Of a stretch of 64,000 nucleotides of DNA, positions 49,954 through 59,792 are shown piece by piece. Position 1 is the first letter of the stretch. The number at the start of each line of letters is the position of its first letter. The notes beneath the pieces are model-generated. The model was given only the letters and a program-made list of their open reading frames with translations, searched no databases and was not told where the DNA came from. Both the position numbers and the translations under genes were made by a program. This DNA is from Ancalomicrobiaceae bacterium S20. Its GTDB lineage: Bacteria > Pseudomonadota > Alphaproteobacteria > Rhizobiales > Ancalomicrobiaceae. The DNA is taken from positions 1,830,716 to 1,894,715 of the forward strand of contig CP158568.1 of assembly GCA_040269895.1 (NCBI GenBank). The letters are read 5' to 3'.

Positions 49954-50787
49954 TCACGGGCTGCCGCTCTTGGCGATCCATTCCTGCGCCAGGGTGACGG
50001 CCTGACGGCGTTCCGGCTCGCTGGCGACCGAGAAGGCCTGTTCCTGGGCTTCGCGAATCCACTCGTCGCCACGGCCCTGCGGTGCGGTCTGGCGGGCGAT
50101 CGTGAGCCACATCAGGCCCTGAACCGAGCGGCGCGGCACATCGTCGTCGCCGACGAACAGCAGCTGGCCGAGCAGCGCCTGCGCGGCGGAATGGCCCTTC
50201 TTGGCGGCGAGGCGCAGCCAGCGCGCGGCCTGCTTCGGATCGCGCTCGTTGGCACTCTCCAGATACAGCCGGCCGAGATTGTACTGGGCATCCGGGTCGC
50301 CGAAATAGGACGCGGCATAGGTGAAGATGTCGCGCGCCTTGTCGACATTCGGCTTGACCGCCGTGTCCTTGATGCCGTTCAGGTAGTAGGAGCCGAGCGC
50401 GACGAAGGCGCTCGCCACGAAGGCGGCCTCGGGCGAACCCGGCGCATCGTCGGCGTGGCTGTTGGCGACCTGATTGTAATATTCGAAGGCCTTCACATCG
50501 TTCGCGGGAACGCCGTCGCCCATCTGGTAGATGCGGCCGAGCTTCCACTGCGCGATCGGATGACCGCTCTCGGCGGCGCGGCGCAGCTGCTCGATGGCGG
50601 CCTTCTTGTCGCCCTCGTAGAACAGACGCGTGCCATTGCGGAACGCGTCGACGGGAGACGCCGCGGCCGCGGGGGATCGGGTCGTCGACGCAGGGTCGAG
50701 CGCGTAGGCCGTGCTATAGCCCGCGGCGAATCCCAATCCGAATATGGTCGCCAGAAGTCCAGTCCTGAGACACCCGACCACGCGCAT
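49954..50787 (-). CDS. exoR: ExoR-like periplasmic regulator with Sel1 repeats
   Basis: This 277-residue protein has a signal peptide (cleavage likely after Ala29, AYA-LDP) and a run of Sel1-type helical repeats (AAESGHPIAQWKLGRIYQMG; FGDPDAQYNLGRLYLES; AKKGHSAAQALLGQLLF). The text between repeats (HADDAPGSPEAAFVASAFVALG) matches ExoR of rhizobia as I know it. ExoR binds the ExoS/ChvG sensor in the periplasm and keeps the ExoS-ChvI system off, limiting exopolysaccharide and promoting motility. The ChvG/ChvI genes are not in the window. About 800 gene-free bp lie upstream. Confidence 0.88.
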   Translation of the reverse strand: MRVVGCLRTGLLATIFGLGFAAGYSTAYALDPASTTRSPAAAASPVDAFRNGTRLFYEGDKKAAIEQLRRAAESGHPIAQWKLGRIYQMGDGVPANDVKAFEYYNQVANSHADDAPGSPEAAFVASAFVALGSYYLNGIKDTAVKPNVDKARDIFTYAASYFGDPDAQYNLGRLYLESANERDPKQAARWLRLAAKKGHSAAQALLGQLLFVGDDDVPRRSVQGLMWLTIARQTAPQGRGDEWIREAQEQAFSVASEPERRQAVTLAQEWIAKSGSP

Positions 50788-51592
50788 CGCTTCTCATCAC
50801 CTCGACGGCGGATCCTTTGGATCGCGGCCGCCCCACACGCCCCCAACGCCCGCTCGTGCGGGGCCCGACAGACGCGCAGGCGCGCGTCGGCAGATCGGGC
50901 CTGCCGGCCGAACGACTTCCGTTTCCAGGGTTGCTCGAAGGTTGTGCATCCGGTTTTCGGCGACAGTAGGGCCGAGGCATGTCACGACCGCGCCAACGCG
51001 TCAGACCTTACACTCGACCCCGTCCATCGCCGCATTCTCGCGACGCCGCCCGGCTCCCCCGCCCGATCCCGACCGGTCTGCCGCGACACGACGCTCGATC
51101 GATGCCAGACATCTGGCACCGGTCGGTTCGACACGCCTCGCGATCCTCTCGGCCCCATCGGATGACACTTGCCGGCTCCAGCATCGTCATCCGTCCCGAG
51201 GATCGGCGGTCGAACGAAGGTCGTCCCGCAGAATTCCGCCCGCTTTTCGGACAGGCTGCACGCTCGGCGTACTTTGTGACCGAATGGCGGCGGATCGGAC
51301 GGGTGAAACCTTAGACGAAATTCATTGAAAGACCGTGTTGCACCGACGTCACATTGTTTCGGCGCGGCGGTCTACGCCCATCGACACGTGTCGCGGCGCA
51401 CACGGTCTCGACGCGCCCCAGGGACCGGACGCGGCTCAAAGGCCGAGGCGCGCCCTTGCGGCGCGCGAGCGATGTTCGCGCGCCAGGTCTTGCTCGGCGG
51501 TTCGGCAGCAAATCGCTTGTCGCGGCATCCGGAATGCGGCTGCAGGTCACGAGAGGGGCGCGAGCCGCGCCTCTCCGGACCTCGGCATGGCG
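50788..51592. other. 805-bp intergenic region between valS and exoR, no gene seen
   Basis: Several plus-strand frames cross this stretch, but their translations are Arg/Ser/Pro/Thr-rich noise without start signals. It should contain the exoR promoter. A small GC-only hairpin at 51448-51466 lies past valS but lacks a T tract. I see no RNA gene, repeat or riboswitch here. Confidence 0.45.
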
Positions 51593-54376
51593 TCAGACGA
51601 GCCGCGAGAGCGCCTCGCGGACCTTCTCGGCGCGGGCGCGGTATTCCTCGCGCTTCTCGCGGTTCTCCTCGACGACCTCTTCCGGCGCCTTGGCGACGAA
51701 GGCCTCGTTGCCGAGCTTGGCGTCGATGCGCCTCACCTCGTCGTCGAGCTTCTTCAGCTCCTTGTCGAGGCGGCTCTTCTCGGCGCCGAGATCGATGACG
51801 CCCTCGAGTGGCAGGCAGAAGGTCGCCTCGCCGAGCACGATCTGCGCCGAGGCACGCGGCGCGGCGTCGGCGAAGCCGATCTCCGACAGGCGTGCCAGAC
51901 GCTGGATCGCCGCGCCATGGGTCTCGGCCCAGCCGCGCGTCGTCGCCGAGGCGCCGACCACGACCAGCGGCATCTGGGTCGCCGGCGGCACGTTCATCTC
52001 CGAACGCACCGAGCGGATCTCCGAGATGATGCCGATCAGCCAGTTGATCTCGTCGGCCGCGTCGCCGGTGGTCGCGCCGGCCTTCGGCCATTCGGTCAGC
52101 ACCAGCATGGCTGGACGGCGAAGGCCTGCGACCTCGGCGGTCTTGGCCCAGATCTCCTCGGTGATGAAGGGCATGAACGGATGCAGCAGCTTCAGCGCCT
52201 CGTCGAAGATCGCCGCATAGGTCGCGCGCACTTCGTCCTTGGCCGCCTGATCGTCGCCGAGCAGGATCGGCTTGGCCAGTTCCACGTACCAGTCGCAGAA
52301 CGTGTCCCAGACGAAGCGATAGGCCGCCGCGGCCGCGTCGTTGAAGCGGTAGGCCAGGATCGCCTCGGTGACCGCCTCGACGGCCCGCGCGCATTCGACC
52401 GCGATCCAGCGGTTGACCGTCAGCCTGGCGCCGGCCGGCTCGAAGCCGTCGACGTTGACGCAGCCGTTCATCTCGCCGAAGCGGGCGGCGTTCCAGAGCT
52501 TGGTCGCGAAGTTGCGGTAGCCCTCGACGCGCTTGGTCGACAACTTGATGTCGCGGCCCTGCGCGGCCATGGCGGCGAGCGTGAAGCGCAACGCATCGGC
52601 GCCGTACTCGTCGACGAGGTTCAGCGGGTCGATGACGTTGCCCTTGGACTTCGACATCTTGGCGCCCTTCTCGTCGCGGACGAGGGCGTGGATGTAGACG
52701 TCCTTGAACGGCTCGACGGGCTTCCCGTCGGCGTCCTTCATGAACTCCATGCCCATCATCATCATCCGGGCGACCCAGAAGAAGATGATGTCGAAGCCGG
52801 TCACCAGCACGCTGGTCGGGTAGTAGCGCGCGACCTCGGGCGTGGCATCCGGCCAGCCGAGCGTCGAGAACGGCCACAGCGCCGAGGAGAACCAGGTGTC
52901 GAGGACGTCCTCGTCGCGCTTCAGCTCGACGTCGGCGCCATAATGCGCCTTCGCCTTGGCGGCGGCATCGGCCTCCGACAGGGCGACGAAGGCCTCGCCG
53001 TCCGGGCCGTACCAGGCCGGGATCTGATGGCCCCACCAGAGCTGGCGCGACACGCACCAGGGCTGGATGTTCTCCATCCACTGATAGTAGGTGTTCTCCC
53101 AGTTCTTGGGCACGAAATTGGTGCGGCCCTCGCGCACTGCGGCGATCGCGGGCTTGGCCAGCGTCGCGGCGTCGACGTACCACTGCAGCGTCAGATAGGG
53201 CTCGATCGGCACGTTACCGCGGTCGCCATGCGGGACCATGTGCGTGTGCGGCTCGATCTTGTCGAGCAGGCCACGCTCCTCCATCGCCTTCACCACCGCC
53301 TTGCGCGCGACGAAGCGATCGAGGCCGTGGAGCGCCGCAATGGTCGCGTCGAGCTCGGCGGAGGCCGGCACGCCGGCGAGGAAGTCCTCATTGTCCTTCA
53401 GAACAATGGCCGCTTCCTCGTTCATGACCGAGATCATGGCCAACCCGTTGCGCTTGCCGACCTCGAAGTCATTAAAGTCGTGTGCCGGGGTGATCTTGAC
53501 CGCGCCGGTGCCCTTCTCCTTGTCGGAGTAGTCGTCGGCGACGATCTTGATCCGGCGGCCGACCAGCGGCAGCACGACGTCCTTGCCGATCAGGCTCGTG
53601 TAGCGCTCGTCGGTCGGGTTCACCGCGACGCCGGTATCGCCGAGCATGGTCTCGGGGCGCGTCGTCGCCACGACGATGTAGTCGCGGGTTTCGAACTCGG
53701 TCGGCGCCCCCGCCTCGTCGAAGGCGATCGGATGCTGATAGGTGACGCTGTCGGCAAGCGGATAGCGGAAGTGCCAGAGGTTGCCCTTGACCTCGACCTG
53801 CACGACCTCGAGATCCGAGATCGCGGTGAGGAGCTTCGGATCCCAGTTCACCAGCCGCTTGTCGCGGTAGATCAGCCCCTTGGCGTGCAGGTCGACGAAG
53901 ACCTTGAGCACGGCGCGCGACAGGCCCTCGTCCATGGTGAAGCGCTCGCGCGACCAGTCGCAGGAGGCGCCGAGGCGCTTCAGCTGGTTGACGATCGTGC
54001 CGCCGGATTCGGCCTTCCAGGCCCAGACCTTCTCGAGGAATTTTTCGCGGCCGATCGCGCGACGGCCCGGCTCCTGACGCTCCATCATCTGACGCTCGAC
54101 GACCATCTGGGTCGCGATGCCGGCGTGGTCGGTGCCCGGCTGCCAGAGCACGTCCTTGCCCCGCATACGCTCGAAGCGGATCAGAATGTCCTGCAGCGTG
54201 TTGTTGAGCGCGTGGCCCATGTGGAGCGAGCCGGTGACGTTCGGCGGCGGGATCACGATCGTGTAGGGTTCGGCACCCGGCTTGGCGCCCGCACCGGCCT
54301 TGAAGGCACCGGCGGCGTCCCAAGCGGCGGAAATGCGCGGCTCGAACTCGGCCGCCTTGAACTTGTCTTCGAACAT
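51593..54376 (-). CDS. valS: Valine--tRNA ligase
   Basis: This 927-residue class I synthetase has [17 protein letters not shown] (HIGH motif at 52-55), the [12 protein letters not shown] motif, editing (CP1) domain, anticodon-binding domain and a C-terminal coiled coil ([19 protein letters not shown]). Length fits the bacterial family. In Rhizobiales it commonly follows the PopZ-like/DUF2497 gene; here SGNH and OpgC genes intervene. Confidence 0.97.
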   Translation of the reverse strand: MFEDKFKAAEFEPRISAAWDAAGAFKAGAGAKPGAEPYTIVIPPPNVTGSLHMGHALNNTLQDILIRFERMRGKDVLWQPGTDHAGIATQMVVERQMMERQEPGRRAIGREKFLEKVWAWKAESGGTIVNQLKRLGASCDWSRERFTMDEGLSRAVLKVFVDLHAKGLIYRDKRLVNWDPKLLTAISDLEVVQVEVKGNLWHFRYPLADSVTYQHPIAFDEAGAPTEFETRDYIVVATTRPETMLGDTGVAVNPTDERYTSLIGKDVVLPLVGRRIKIVADDYSDKEKGTGAVKITPAHDFNDFEVGKRNGLAMISVMNEEAAIVLKDNEDFLAGVPASAELDATIAALHGLDRFVARKAVVKAMEERGLLDKIEPHTHMVPHGDRGNVPIEPYLTLQWYVDAATLAKPAIAAVREGRTNFVPKNWENTYYQWMENIQPWCVSRQLWWGHQIPAWYGPDGEAFVALSEADAAAKAKAHYGADVELKRDEDVLDTWFSSALWPFSTLGWPDATPEVARYYPTSVLVTGFDIIFFWVARMMMMGMEFMKDADGKPVEPFKDVYIHALVRDEKGAKMSKSKGNVIDPLNLVDEYGADALRFTLAAMAAQGRDIKLSTKRVEGYRNFATKLWNAARFGEMNGCVNVDGFEPAGARLTVNRWIAVECARAVEAVTEAILAYRFNDAAAAAYRFVWDTFCDWYVELAKPILLGDDQAAKDEVRATYAAIFDEALKLLHPFMPFITEEIWAKTAEVAGLRRPAMLVLTEWPKAGATTGDAADEINWLIGIISEIRSVRSEMNVPPATQMPLVVVGASATTRGWAETHGAAIQRLARLSEIGFADAAPRASAQIVLGEATFCLPLEGVIDLGAEKSRLDKELKKLDDEVRRIDAKLGNEAFVAKAPEEVVEENREKREEYRARAEKVREALSRLV

Positions 54377-54673
54377 GATCGATCCGGATTCTATCAGGAG
54401 TGCGCCGGCTCACGCGCCCGTGGCCCACGGGAAGCCCGGCCGAAAGTCAGGGGTCCGATAAGGCAGAGGGCTCGGGCGCTGTCAACCGCATTGGACCGCG
54501 GCCAAGCGCTTGAGCGCGCATGGCTCGAGTGTTCCGCGCAAGGCCGAGCCGCCGATCGGACCGGTCGCCCGACCCGACGCGCTCTCGAGGCGCGGACGCC
54601 CGTCTGGCTCGAATGCAAAACGCCGGCTCGCGGGGAGCCGGCGTCGAACACGATCGGATTTCCAAGCCGCTCG

Positions 54674-55516
54674 TCAGTGCACGCGCGCGGTCTGGGCGAC
54701 CGACAGCATGATCTGGTTCGTGAGCAGGTCGGCGAGGCAGGCGTAGCCGCGGTCGCCCATGTGGAAACTGTCCTTCGACAACAAGGGCATGATGCCGCCG
54801 CCGCCCTCGACCTGGGCATCGATCGCCTTCATCAGCCGATAGCGCGGGAACAGGCCGATGTGGTTCTCCTCCGCCGTCGCCTTGACCACGCCGACATAGC
54901 GTTCATAGCGGCCGACATCGGCGATCTTGGGGAAATATTGCGGGTCGATCAGGATCATGTCGACGCCGCGCGAACGCGTCGCGCGCACGCCGGACTCGAT
55001 CAGGGTACGGAACTGCGCCTCGCTGTTGCCGGCCGTGATCGCATCGTTGGTGCCGACCTGCCAAATCACCAGATCGGGCTTGTAGCGCTCCAGCTCGAGC
55101 TGGAGGCGGACGATCGTCTTGTCGATGGTCTCGCCGCCGATGCCGGCATTGCGGACATCGACCTTCACGCTGCGCATGCGGGCGCCGAGATCGACCGCCA
55201 ACTGGGCCGGGTAGCTCTTCTGCGGGCTCGACGCGCCGATGCCCTCGGTCGACGAGGAGCCGATAGCGAGCACCTTCAAGCCCATGCGGCGGGCGAGCCG
55301 ATCGGCCGTGCGCTCCATCGCGCCGCCGGTGCGGAGCGAGAACGTCTTGGGCAGACACATCGGATCCGGCGCCGGCTCGGCCTCCTCGGCCCGCACGGGT
55401 GCGCCGGTCAAGGCCGTCCCCGCGGCGAAAACCGCGAGGAGAAAGCCGAAGGTCGTGAAAAACTTGGAGAGACGCGTACGCGCTGTCAGCGGGAAGCCGG
55501 CGAGAGTCGTTGCCAT
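54674..55516 (-). CDS. SGNH/GDSL-family hydrolase, exported
   Basis: This 280-residue protein has an N-terminal export signal (FGFLLAVFAAGTALTGAPVRA). The SGNH blocks are visible: block I GSSSTEGIG (Ser in place of the usual GDS Asp), block III WQVGTNDA and block V DSFHMGD with catalytic Asp/His. It should be a periplasmic esterase/acyl-transfer enzyme. Its ATG at 55516 lies inside the 3' end of the OpgC-like gene (31-bp overlap), implying coupled translation and a shared pathway, perhaps O-acylation of a periplasmic or surface glycan (inference). Confidence 0.85.
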   Translation of the reverse strand: MATTLAGFPLTARTRLSKFFTTFGFLLAVFAAGTALTGAPVRAEEAEPAPDPMCLPKTFSLRTGGAMERTADRLARRMGLKVLAIGSSSTEGIGASSPQKSYPAQLAVDLGARMRSVKVDVRNAGIGGETIDKTIVRLQLELERYKPDLVIWQVGTNDAITAGNSEAQFRTLIESGVRATRSRGVDMILIDPQYFPKIADVGRYERYVGVVKATAEENHIGLFPRYRLMKAIDAQVEGGGGIMPLLSKDSFHMGDRGYACLADLLTNQIMLSVAQTARVH

Positions 55517-56574
55517 TCGAGTCGGTTCACCATCCAGCACAGTGCGTAAATGCCCGCGCCGACGAACACTATATCGAACAACACCGAGTCCTGCCAAGTC
55601 TGCTTCAGAATCTGTCCGAGAGCACTGAGCAGGCTGACCGAGCAGAAGGCAAACAGAGAGTTGCGTCCGAGCAAGGTCACCGGCGCGTAGATCGGCGTTC
55701 TCTTCAGCTTGGCCGTCAGGGAAAGATGAGCCAGCAAATAGGCATGGGCCAGGAAGTCGATGATCCGGATGGTACCGAGGTCGGTCTTGCTCCAATCCAG
55801 GTAGGTACCGACATGGTCGACCAGCCCGGGCATCGTGCCGAACACGTTCGACACGACGAAGGCGACCACGACCGCGTAGACGGCCGCCATCCAGAACAGC
55901 ACGCGGTTGTACGGGATCGGCTCGGCGCGGATGGTGAAGCCGATGAACATGCCGATCGCGAAGATGAACTGCCAGCAGAGCGGATCGAAGTACCAACCGC
56001 TGTCGGCCGGCCAGGTCGGCAGGTTGATATCGAAGACACGCGCAACGAGATAGAGCGTCGCCGCCCCGCCCAGCATGACCCAGCGGTTGCGCATGCCGAC
56101 CATCAGGTAGAGCGGCGCGGCCAGCATCAGCACGACATAGAGCGGCAGGATGTTGAAGTAGCCGATCTGGTGGGACAGCGCGAAGATCGCCGGGAGCGCG
56201 CGGTACGGATCGTAGATCAACGCGGCGCGGCCGTAGTCGTGGATCAGATCGTCGGCGTGGGTGACCAGGAAGGCAGCGCCGACCAGAGCCAGACCCAGGA
56301 AGGTCAGCACGAGGTGCGTCACATAGAGCCGCAGCGCGCGCTTCAGCACCGGCACCGACGCCTTGTCGGCACTCTGCGACAGGAAGCGGTTGCCGTAGGC
56401 GAGCACGACCGAGAGACCGGACAGGAATACGAAGGCTTCGGCCGAGTCAGAGAAGCCGAAGTTCCGAGGCGTGACGAATTCGAGCACGTTGCCCGGGATA
56501 TGGTTGACGAAGATGATCAGCAGGACCAGACCCCGCCAGAAATCGATCGCATCGATTCTCTTCGTCATCGCCAT
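55486..56574 (-). CDS. OpgC-like membrane acyltransferase
   Basis: This 362-residue protein has about ten membrane segments and the opening IDAIDFWRGLVLLIIFVNHIPG, typical of OpgC-domain proteins, a branch of the acyltransferase-3-like family that adds succinyl groups to osmoregulated periplasmic glucans in some bacteria. GGAGAGCAACC precedes the ATG at 56574. The gene overlaps the SGNH hydrolase gene by 31 bp. No glucan synthase gene is in the window, so the acceptor is unknown. Confidence 0.86.
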   Translation of the reverse strand: MAMTKRIDAIDFWRGLVLLIIFVNHIPGNVLEFVTPRNFGFSDSAEAFVFLSGLSVVLAYGNRFLSQSADKASVPVLKRALRLYVTHLVLTFLGLALVGAAFLVTHADDLIHDYGRAALIYDPYRALPAIFALSHQIGYFNILPLYVVLMLAAPLYLMVGMRNRWVMLGGAATLYLVARVFDINLPTWPADSGWYFDPLCWQFIFAIGMFIGFTIRAEPIPYNRVLFWMAAVYAVVVAFVVSNVFGTMPGLVDHVGTYLDWSKTDLGTIRIIDFLAHAYLLAHLSLTAKLKRTPIYAPVTLLGRNSLFAFCSVSLLSALGQILKQTWQDSVLFDIVFVGAGIYALCWMVNRLEWQRLSPASR

Positions 56575-57088
56575 GGTTGCTCTCCGGCCAGCACAAACAA
56601 CGCACCAGTCAGATGAACGTCAGCTTCGCGTAATCACGCAAAGGACGTCGCCCGGGCCCGTTCCCTCATTTTACCTGACAAACGCGCAAAGACACTGCTT
56701 TTTCGCACCTGCGACATCTTGATATCGCGGTTCCCGAGAAGTGAACACATCGGAGGGCAACACGTTCCATGCCCCGAGGATCACAAGCACGCGACTTCTA
56801 CGTCAGGGTACCGACAGCTTAGCTGCAGAGCAGCATCGCCACGGACGCCCGCGCCCTTACGAAGACTGGCCGGGTCTTTGAAAAAATTGAAGAATCCGGA
56901 TCGCGGGTCCCTCACCCGCCGAACCGCCCCCTGCCAATCCGCCGCCCTGACCCAAGGCCGGTGCCCGCGCTAAAACGAAAGAGCCCGAACGACGCGTTCG
57001 GGCTCGATCCATTTTTCGCTTTGCGGGGACGGACGCCTCGGCGCGCCGCAAAGGCGGCCCGCCGCGGCGGAAGAGAAAAGCGGCGCGC
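56575..57088. other. Intergenic region before the opgC-like gene, no gene seen
   Basis: The 514 bp between the opgC-like start and the PopZ-like stop hold the PopZ-like gene's terminator (56974-57005) and an AT-richer stretch at about 56590-56740, the likely promoter region of opgC. Frames crossing it lack family content. Confidence 0.5.
56974..57005 (-). terminator. Intrinsic terminator after the PopZ-like gene
   Basis: GAGCCCGAAC (56981-56990) pairs perfectly with GTTCGGGCTC (56996-57005) around GACGC; on the minus strand TTTCGTTTT follows. Confidence 0.88.
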
Positions 57089-57816
57089 TCAGCGGCCGCG
57101 GCTGACCCGCTCGATCTCGGCGCGCACGAGGCGCTCGACCATGGTGGGCAGGTTCTGGTCCAGCCAGCCCTTCAGCATCGGCCGCAGCATGTCCTGCACC
57201 AGATCCTCGAGCGTGCGCGCGTTCGACGATAGAACCGTCATCGCCAGCTGATTGAACGCCTGCGATACGACCTGATCGGTCGTGTCGGAGACCAGACGCT
57301 CCATCGGGTCAGGCTCGACCGGCGGCGGGGCCGGCCGGGGCGGCGGCGGAGGGGCGGCGGCGCGGCCATGCGCACGGGCTCGGGCGCCGGCTTCGGTGGC
57401 GGAGCCGGTTCGGGCTCCGGTTCGGGCTCGGCGTCGAATTCCGCGTCGATCTCCTCGAAGGCGAGATCGCCGCCATCGGCAATCCCTTCGACCAGCGGCG
57501 GATCCTCGGCGAGTTCGGGGGTCAGCTCGAGGACTTCCTCGTCCTCGTCTTCCTCCTCAGGCTCGGCTTCGTCCATCGCCAGTTCGGGCTCCGGCTCGGG
57601 CTCCTCGGCGGCGCTGTCGGCGAACAGCTTGTCGAGATCGTCCTCCGAAACGGTATCGGATACCGGTTCGGGTTCCGGCTCCGGTTCCGGCGCGGGCGGC
57701 GGCGCCGGCTTGGCTTCGGCCTTCGGCTTGGCCGCCCCGTCCTCGTCGGCGATGATCCGCCGGATCGAGGCCAGGATCTCCTCCATGGAGGGTTCCTGCG
57801 CTTGCGGCTTTGCCAT
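57089..57816 (-). pseudogene. PopZ-like DUF2497 protein, frame broken at a G/C run (likely one missing base)
   Basis: The N-terminal part starts MAKPQAQEPSMEEILASIRR (ATG 57816, GGAGA upstream) and runs through a long Glu/Pro-rich acidic middle. The conserved C-terminal part, with SQAFNQLAMTVLSSNARTLE and DMLRPMLKGWLDQNLP, is in a different frame, ending at 57089. The switch lies between about 57365 and 57318. Adding one base at the four-G run 57351-57354 (plus strand) joins the parts through a PPPPRPAPPPVEPDP linker and gives 242 residues. DUF2497/PopZ proteins organise cell poles in alphaproteobacteria. Probably an intact gene with a sequencing error. Confidence 0.85.
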
Positions 57817-58127
57817 GCACGTCTCCAGCGCCGGCGATCCGGCGAAGCTCTGCAACGCGAATCAAGAAGATCCACGTTCGCGATTTCGAAATACTACAAT
57901 GGCGGGCGCCGAACGGAAGGAACCGCGCCCTGCCCGGTTGCGGTTTTCCCCCGCCGTGCACCTCGGATCATTTCGAGCCCATCTCGCGCCGCATTACAAA
58001 ACGCGAAACGGCCCCTTCGCAGGAAGGGGCCGCATCTTGATCATTTTCGGTTCGTCATTGGCGGTTCGTCATTGGCGATCCGTCGGCCGGCGAACCTCGT
58101 CGGCGGCCGCCAGCGACGACGATCGGC
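57817..58127. other. Intergenic region between tolC and the PopZ-like gene
   Basis: The 311 bp contain the tolC terminator (58009-58032) and the promoter region of the PopZ-like gene, with AT-richer sequence around 57865-57900. Frames crossing it have no family content. Confidence 0.5.
58009..58032 (-). terminator. Intrinsic terminator after tolC
   Basis: A ten-bp perfect stem CGGCCCCTTC / GAAGGGGCCG around GCAG is followed on the minus strand by TTTCGCGTTTTG. Confidence 0.85.
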
Positions 58128-59501
58128 TCAGCGTCCGTCCGGCGTGCGCAGGCCGAACCAGCTGTCCTTGACCGCATTGTAGTGCTGGCTCGGATCGTAC
58201 CGCGTCACCCGCAGGTTCAGGTGCCCCGAATCGAGCCGGCCGATCGCCTGCGCGAGCTGGAAGGCGAGAACCACGCGGTTGGTCTCCGCGGTCACGAGGT
58301 TCGAGCGCGCGTTGACCAGTTCGGTCTGCGCGTTCAGCACGTCGAGCGTGGTGCGCTGGCCGACGCGCTGTTCCTCGACGACGCCGTTGAGGGCGAGCTG
58401 GTCGGCCTCGACCTGGGCGCGGGCGGCGGCGACCGAGGCACCGGCCGCCTGCAGCGAGCCCCAGGCCGCGACCACGGCCTGACGGACCTGATCGCGCGCG
58501 AGATCGACCTGGATGCGCGCCGTGCCGAGTTGCTCCTTGGCCTGGCGCACCTTGGCGTATTCGGAACCGCCCTGATAGATCGGCACAGTCAGATTGAGGC
58601 CTACCGAAGCCGAGTTCGTCGAATGCGCGCTCGGCGACTGGTCCCACTGGCGGCTGACGCCCGCCTGCGCGCTCAACTGCGGCAGGAGCTGGCCTTCGAG
58701 CACCTTCACGTTGAAGGCGGCGACGTCGACGTTGTGCACGCTCGAGCGGATCGCCGGATGCTCGCTCTGGCCGGCCGAGACCGCCGCCTCGATCTTCTTC
58801 GGGAACAGCTTTTCGACCGGCACGGAGCCGGTCAGCTTCTTCGGCTCGACGCCGACGATCTGGCGGAACGTCGCGCGCGAGGCGTTGAGCGTCGCGCGGG
58901 CGGCGTTCAGCTGCGACACGGCGAGCTGGTAGCGCGCTTCGGCCTGGGCGACGTCGGTCTGCGTGCCTTCACCGACGCCGAAGCGATCCTTGGCCGCGCG
59001 AACCTGCTCGGACAGGAACTTCGTGTTGCTCTCCTGGAGCGCGACGAGCGCCTGATCGCGGATCACTTCCATGAAGATCTGCGCGGCCGAATAGAGCACC
59101 TGCTGCTCGGTGTTGCGCAGCGCCTCGCGCTGGGCGAGCACCGAGGCCTCGGCCTGCTTGACGCCGTTCTCGACCTGAAAGCCGGTGAACAGCGGCTGCA
59201 CCAGCGTGACCGACATGGACGCCGGATTCGACGCATAGCCGACCCTGCCGGTCGGCGCGCCGATCTGCAGATCCTGGGCGCCATAGCTGCCGGACGCCGA
59301 AATGCGCGGGCGATTGCCCGCCTGAGCGATCGAGACGTTCTCGTCCGTCGCCCGACCGGTCGAACGGGCGATATTGATCTGGGGGTTGTTATTGTAGGCG
59401 AGCGCCAGGGCTTCTTGGAACGTTTGCGCTCCGGCCGGAGCGACCGGGCCGAGCAGAGCCGCAGCCGCGATGCCGAACCAGACCGATTTCTTCACCGCCA
59501 C
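58128..59501 (-). CDS. tolC: TolC-family outer membrane efflux/secretion channel
   Basis: This 457-residue protein has a signal peptide (AALLGPVAPAGAQ) and the double OEP repeat of TolC: TFQEALALAYNNNPQINIAR at the start of the first and the related SVGLNLTVPIYQGG in the second. It forms the trimeric exit duct for type I secretion and RND efflux. No inner-membrane partners are encoded here. The pcm2-tolC-PopZ-like-valS order is familiar from Rhizobiales. Confidence 0.93.
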   Translation of the reverse strand: MAVKKSVWFGIAAAALLGPVAPAGAQTFQEALALAYNNNPQINIARSTGRATDENVSIAQAGNRPRISASGSYGAQDLQIGAPTGRVGYASNPASMSVTLVQPLFTGFQVENGVKQAEASVLAQREALRNTEQQVLYSAAQIFMEVIRDQALVALQESNTKFLSEQVRAAKDRFGVGEGTQTDVAQAEARYQLAVSQLNAARATLNASRATFRQIVGVEPKKLTGSVPVEKLFPKKIEAAVSAGQSEHPAIRSSVHNVDVAAFNVKVLEGQLLPQLSAQAGVSRQWDQSPSAHSTNSASVGLNLTVPIYQGGSEYAKVRQAKEQLGTARIQVDLARDQVRQAVVAAWGSLQAAGASVAAARAQVEADQLALNGVVEEQRVGQRTTLDVLNAQTELVNARSNLVTAETNRVVLAFQLAQAIGRLDSGHLNLRVTRYDPSQHYNAVKDSWFGLRTPDGR

Positions 59502-59792
59502 GGAGGTGCTCCTTCAGTCATCCACGGAGACATCGGCGCGCTCCATCCCCCACAGACGGAATCGAACCACATCGGAGCCATTTGTAGAGATGCGGAAGGC
59601 CAGTGAGAACCACCGGCCGGGCCTCGCGGGGACAAATCAGCAGACCGATGCTCGTAAGCAACAGTTAATGAATGTTACCGAATTCCGGCCGCCGGTCCGT
59701 AACGCTCACGCTGGCCCCGAACAAGCGAAAGGCGGCTGGCCGTCGCCGGCCGCCGCCTTGTCGGAGAGCCCGGATCGCGTCCGTACGATGCC
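59502..59792. other. Intergenic region between pcm-like gene and tolC
   Basis: The 291 bp hold the terminator of the pcm-like gene (59721-59759) and an AT-richer patch at 59650-59700, a likely tolC promoter region. No gene is seen. Confidence 0.45.
59721..59759 (-). terminator. Hairpin terminator after the pcm-like gene
   Basis: AAGGCGGC pairs with GCCGCCTT, extended by an inner GGCCG/CGGCC stem; on the minus strand TTTCGCTTGTT follows, a moderate T tract. Confidence 0.7.

Noticed and set aside
50744-51328. A 194-codon plus-strand frame upstream of exoR
   Set aside because: Pro/Arg/Ser-rich noise, no ribosome binding site, no recognisable family; partly overlaps the exoR start in antisense.
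51448-51466. GCGCGCC/GGCGCGC hairpin past valS
   Set aside because: Short, GC-only stem without a T tract; expected often by chance at this GC content.
51335-55549. A 1404-codon plus-strand open frame opposite valS
   Set aside because: It is an antisense shadow of valS and the SGNH gene; the minus-strand genes carry complete family motifs, the frame carries none.
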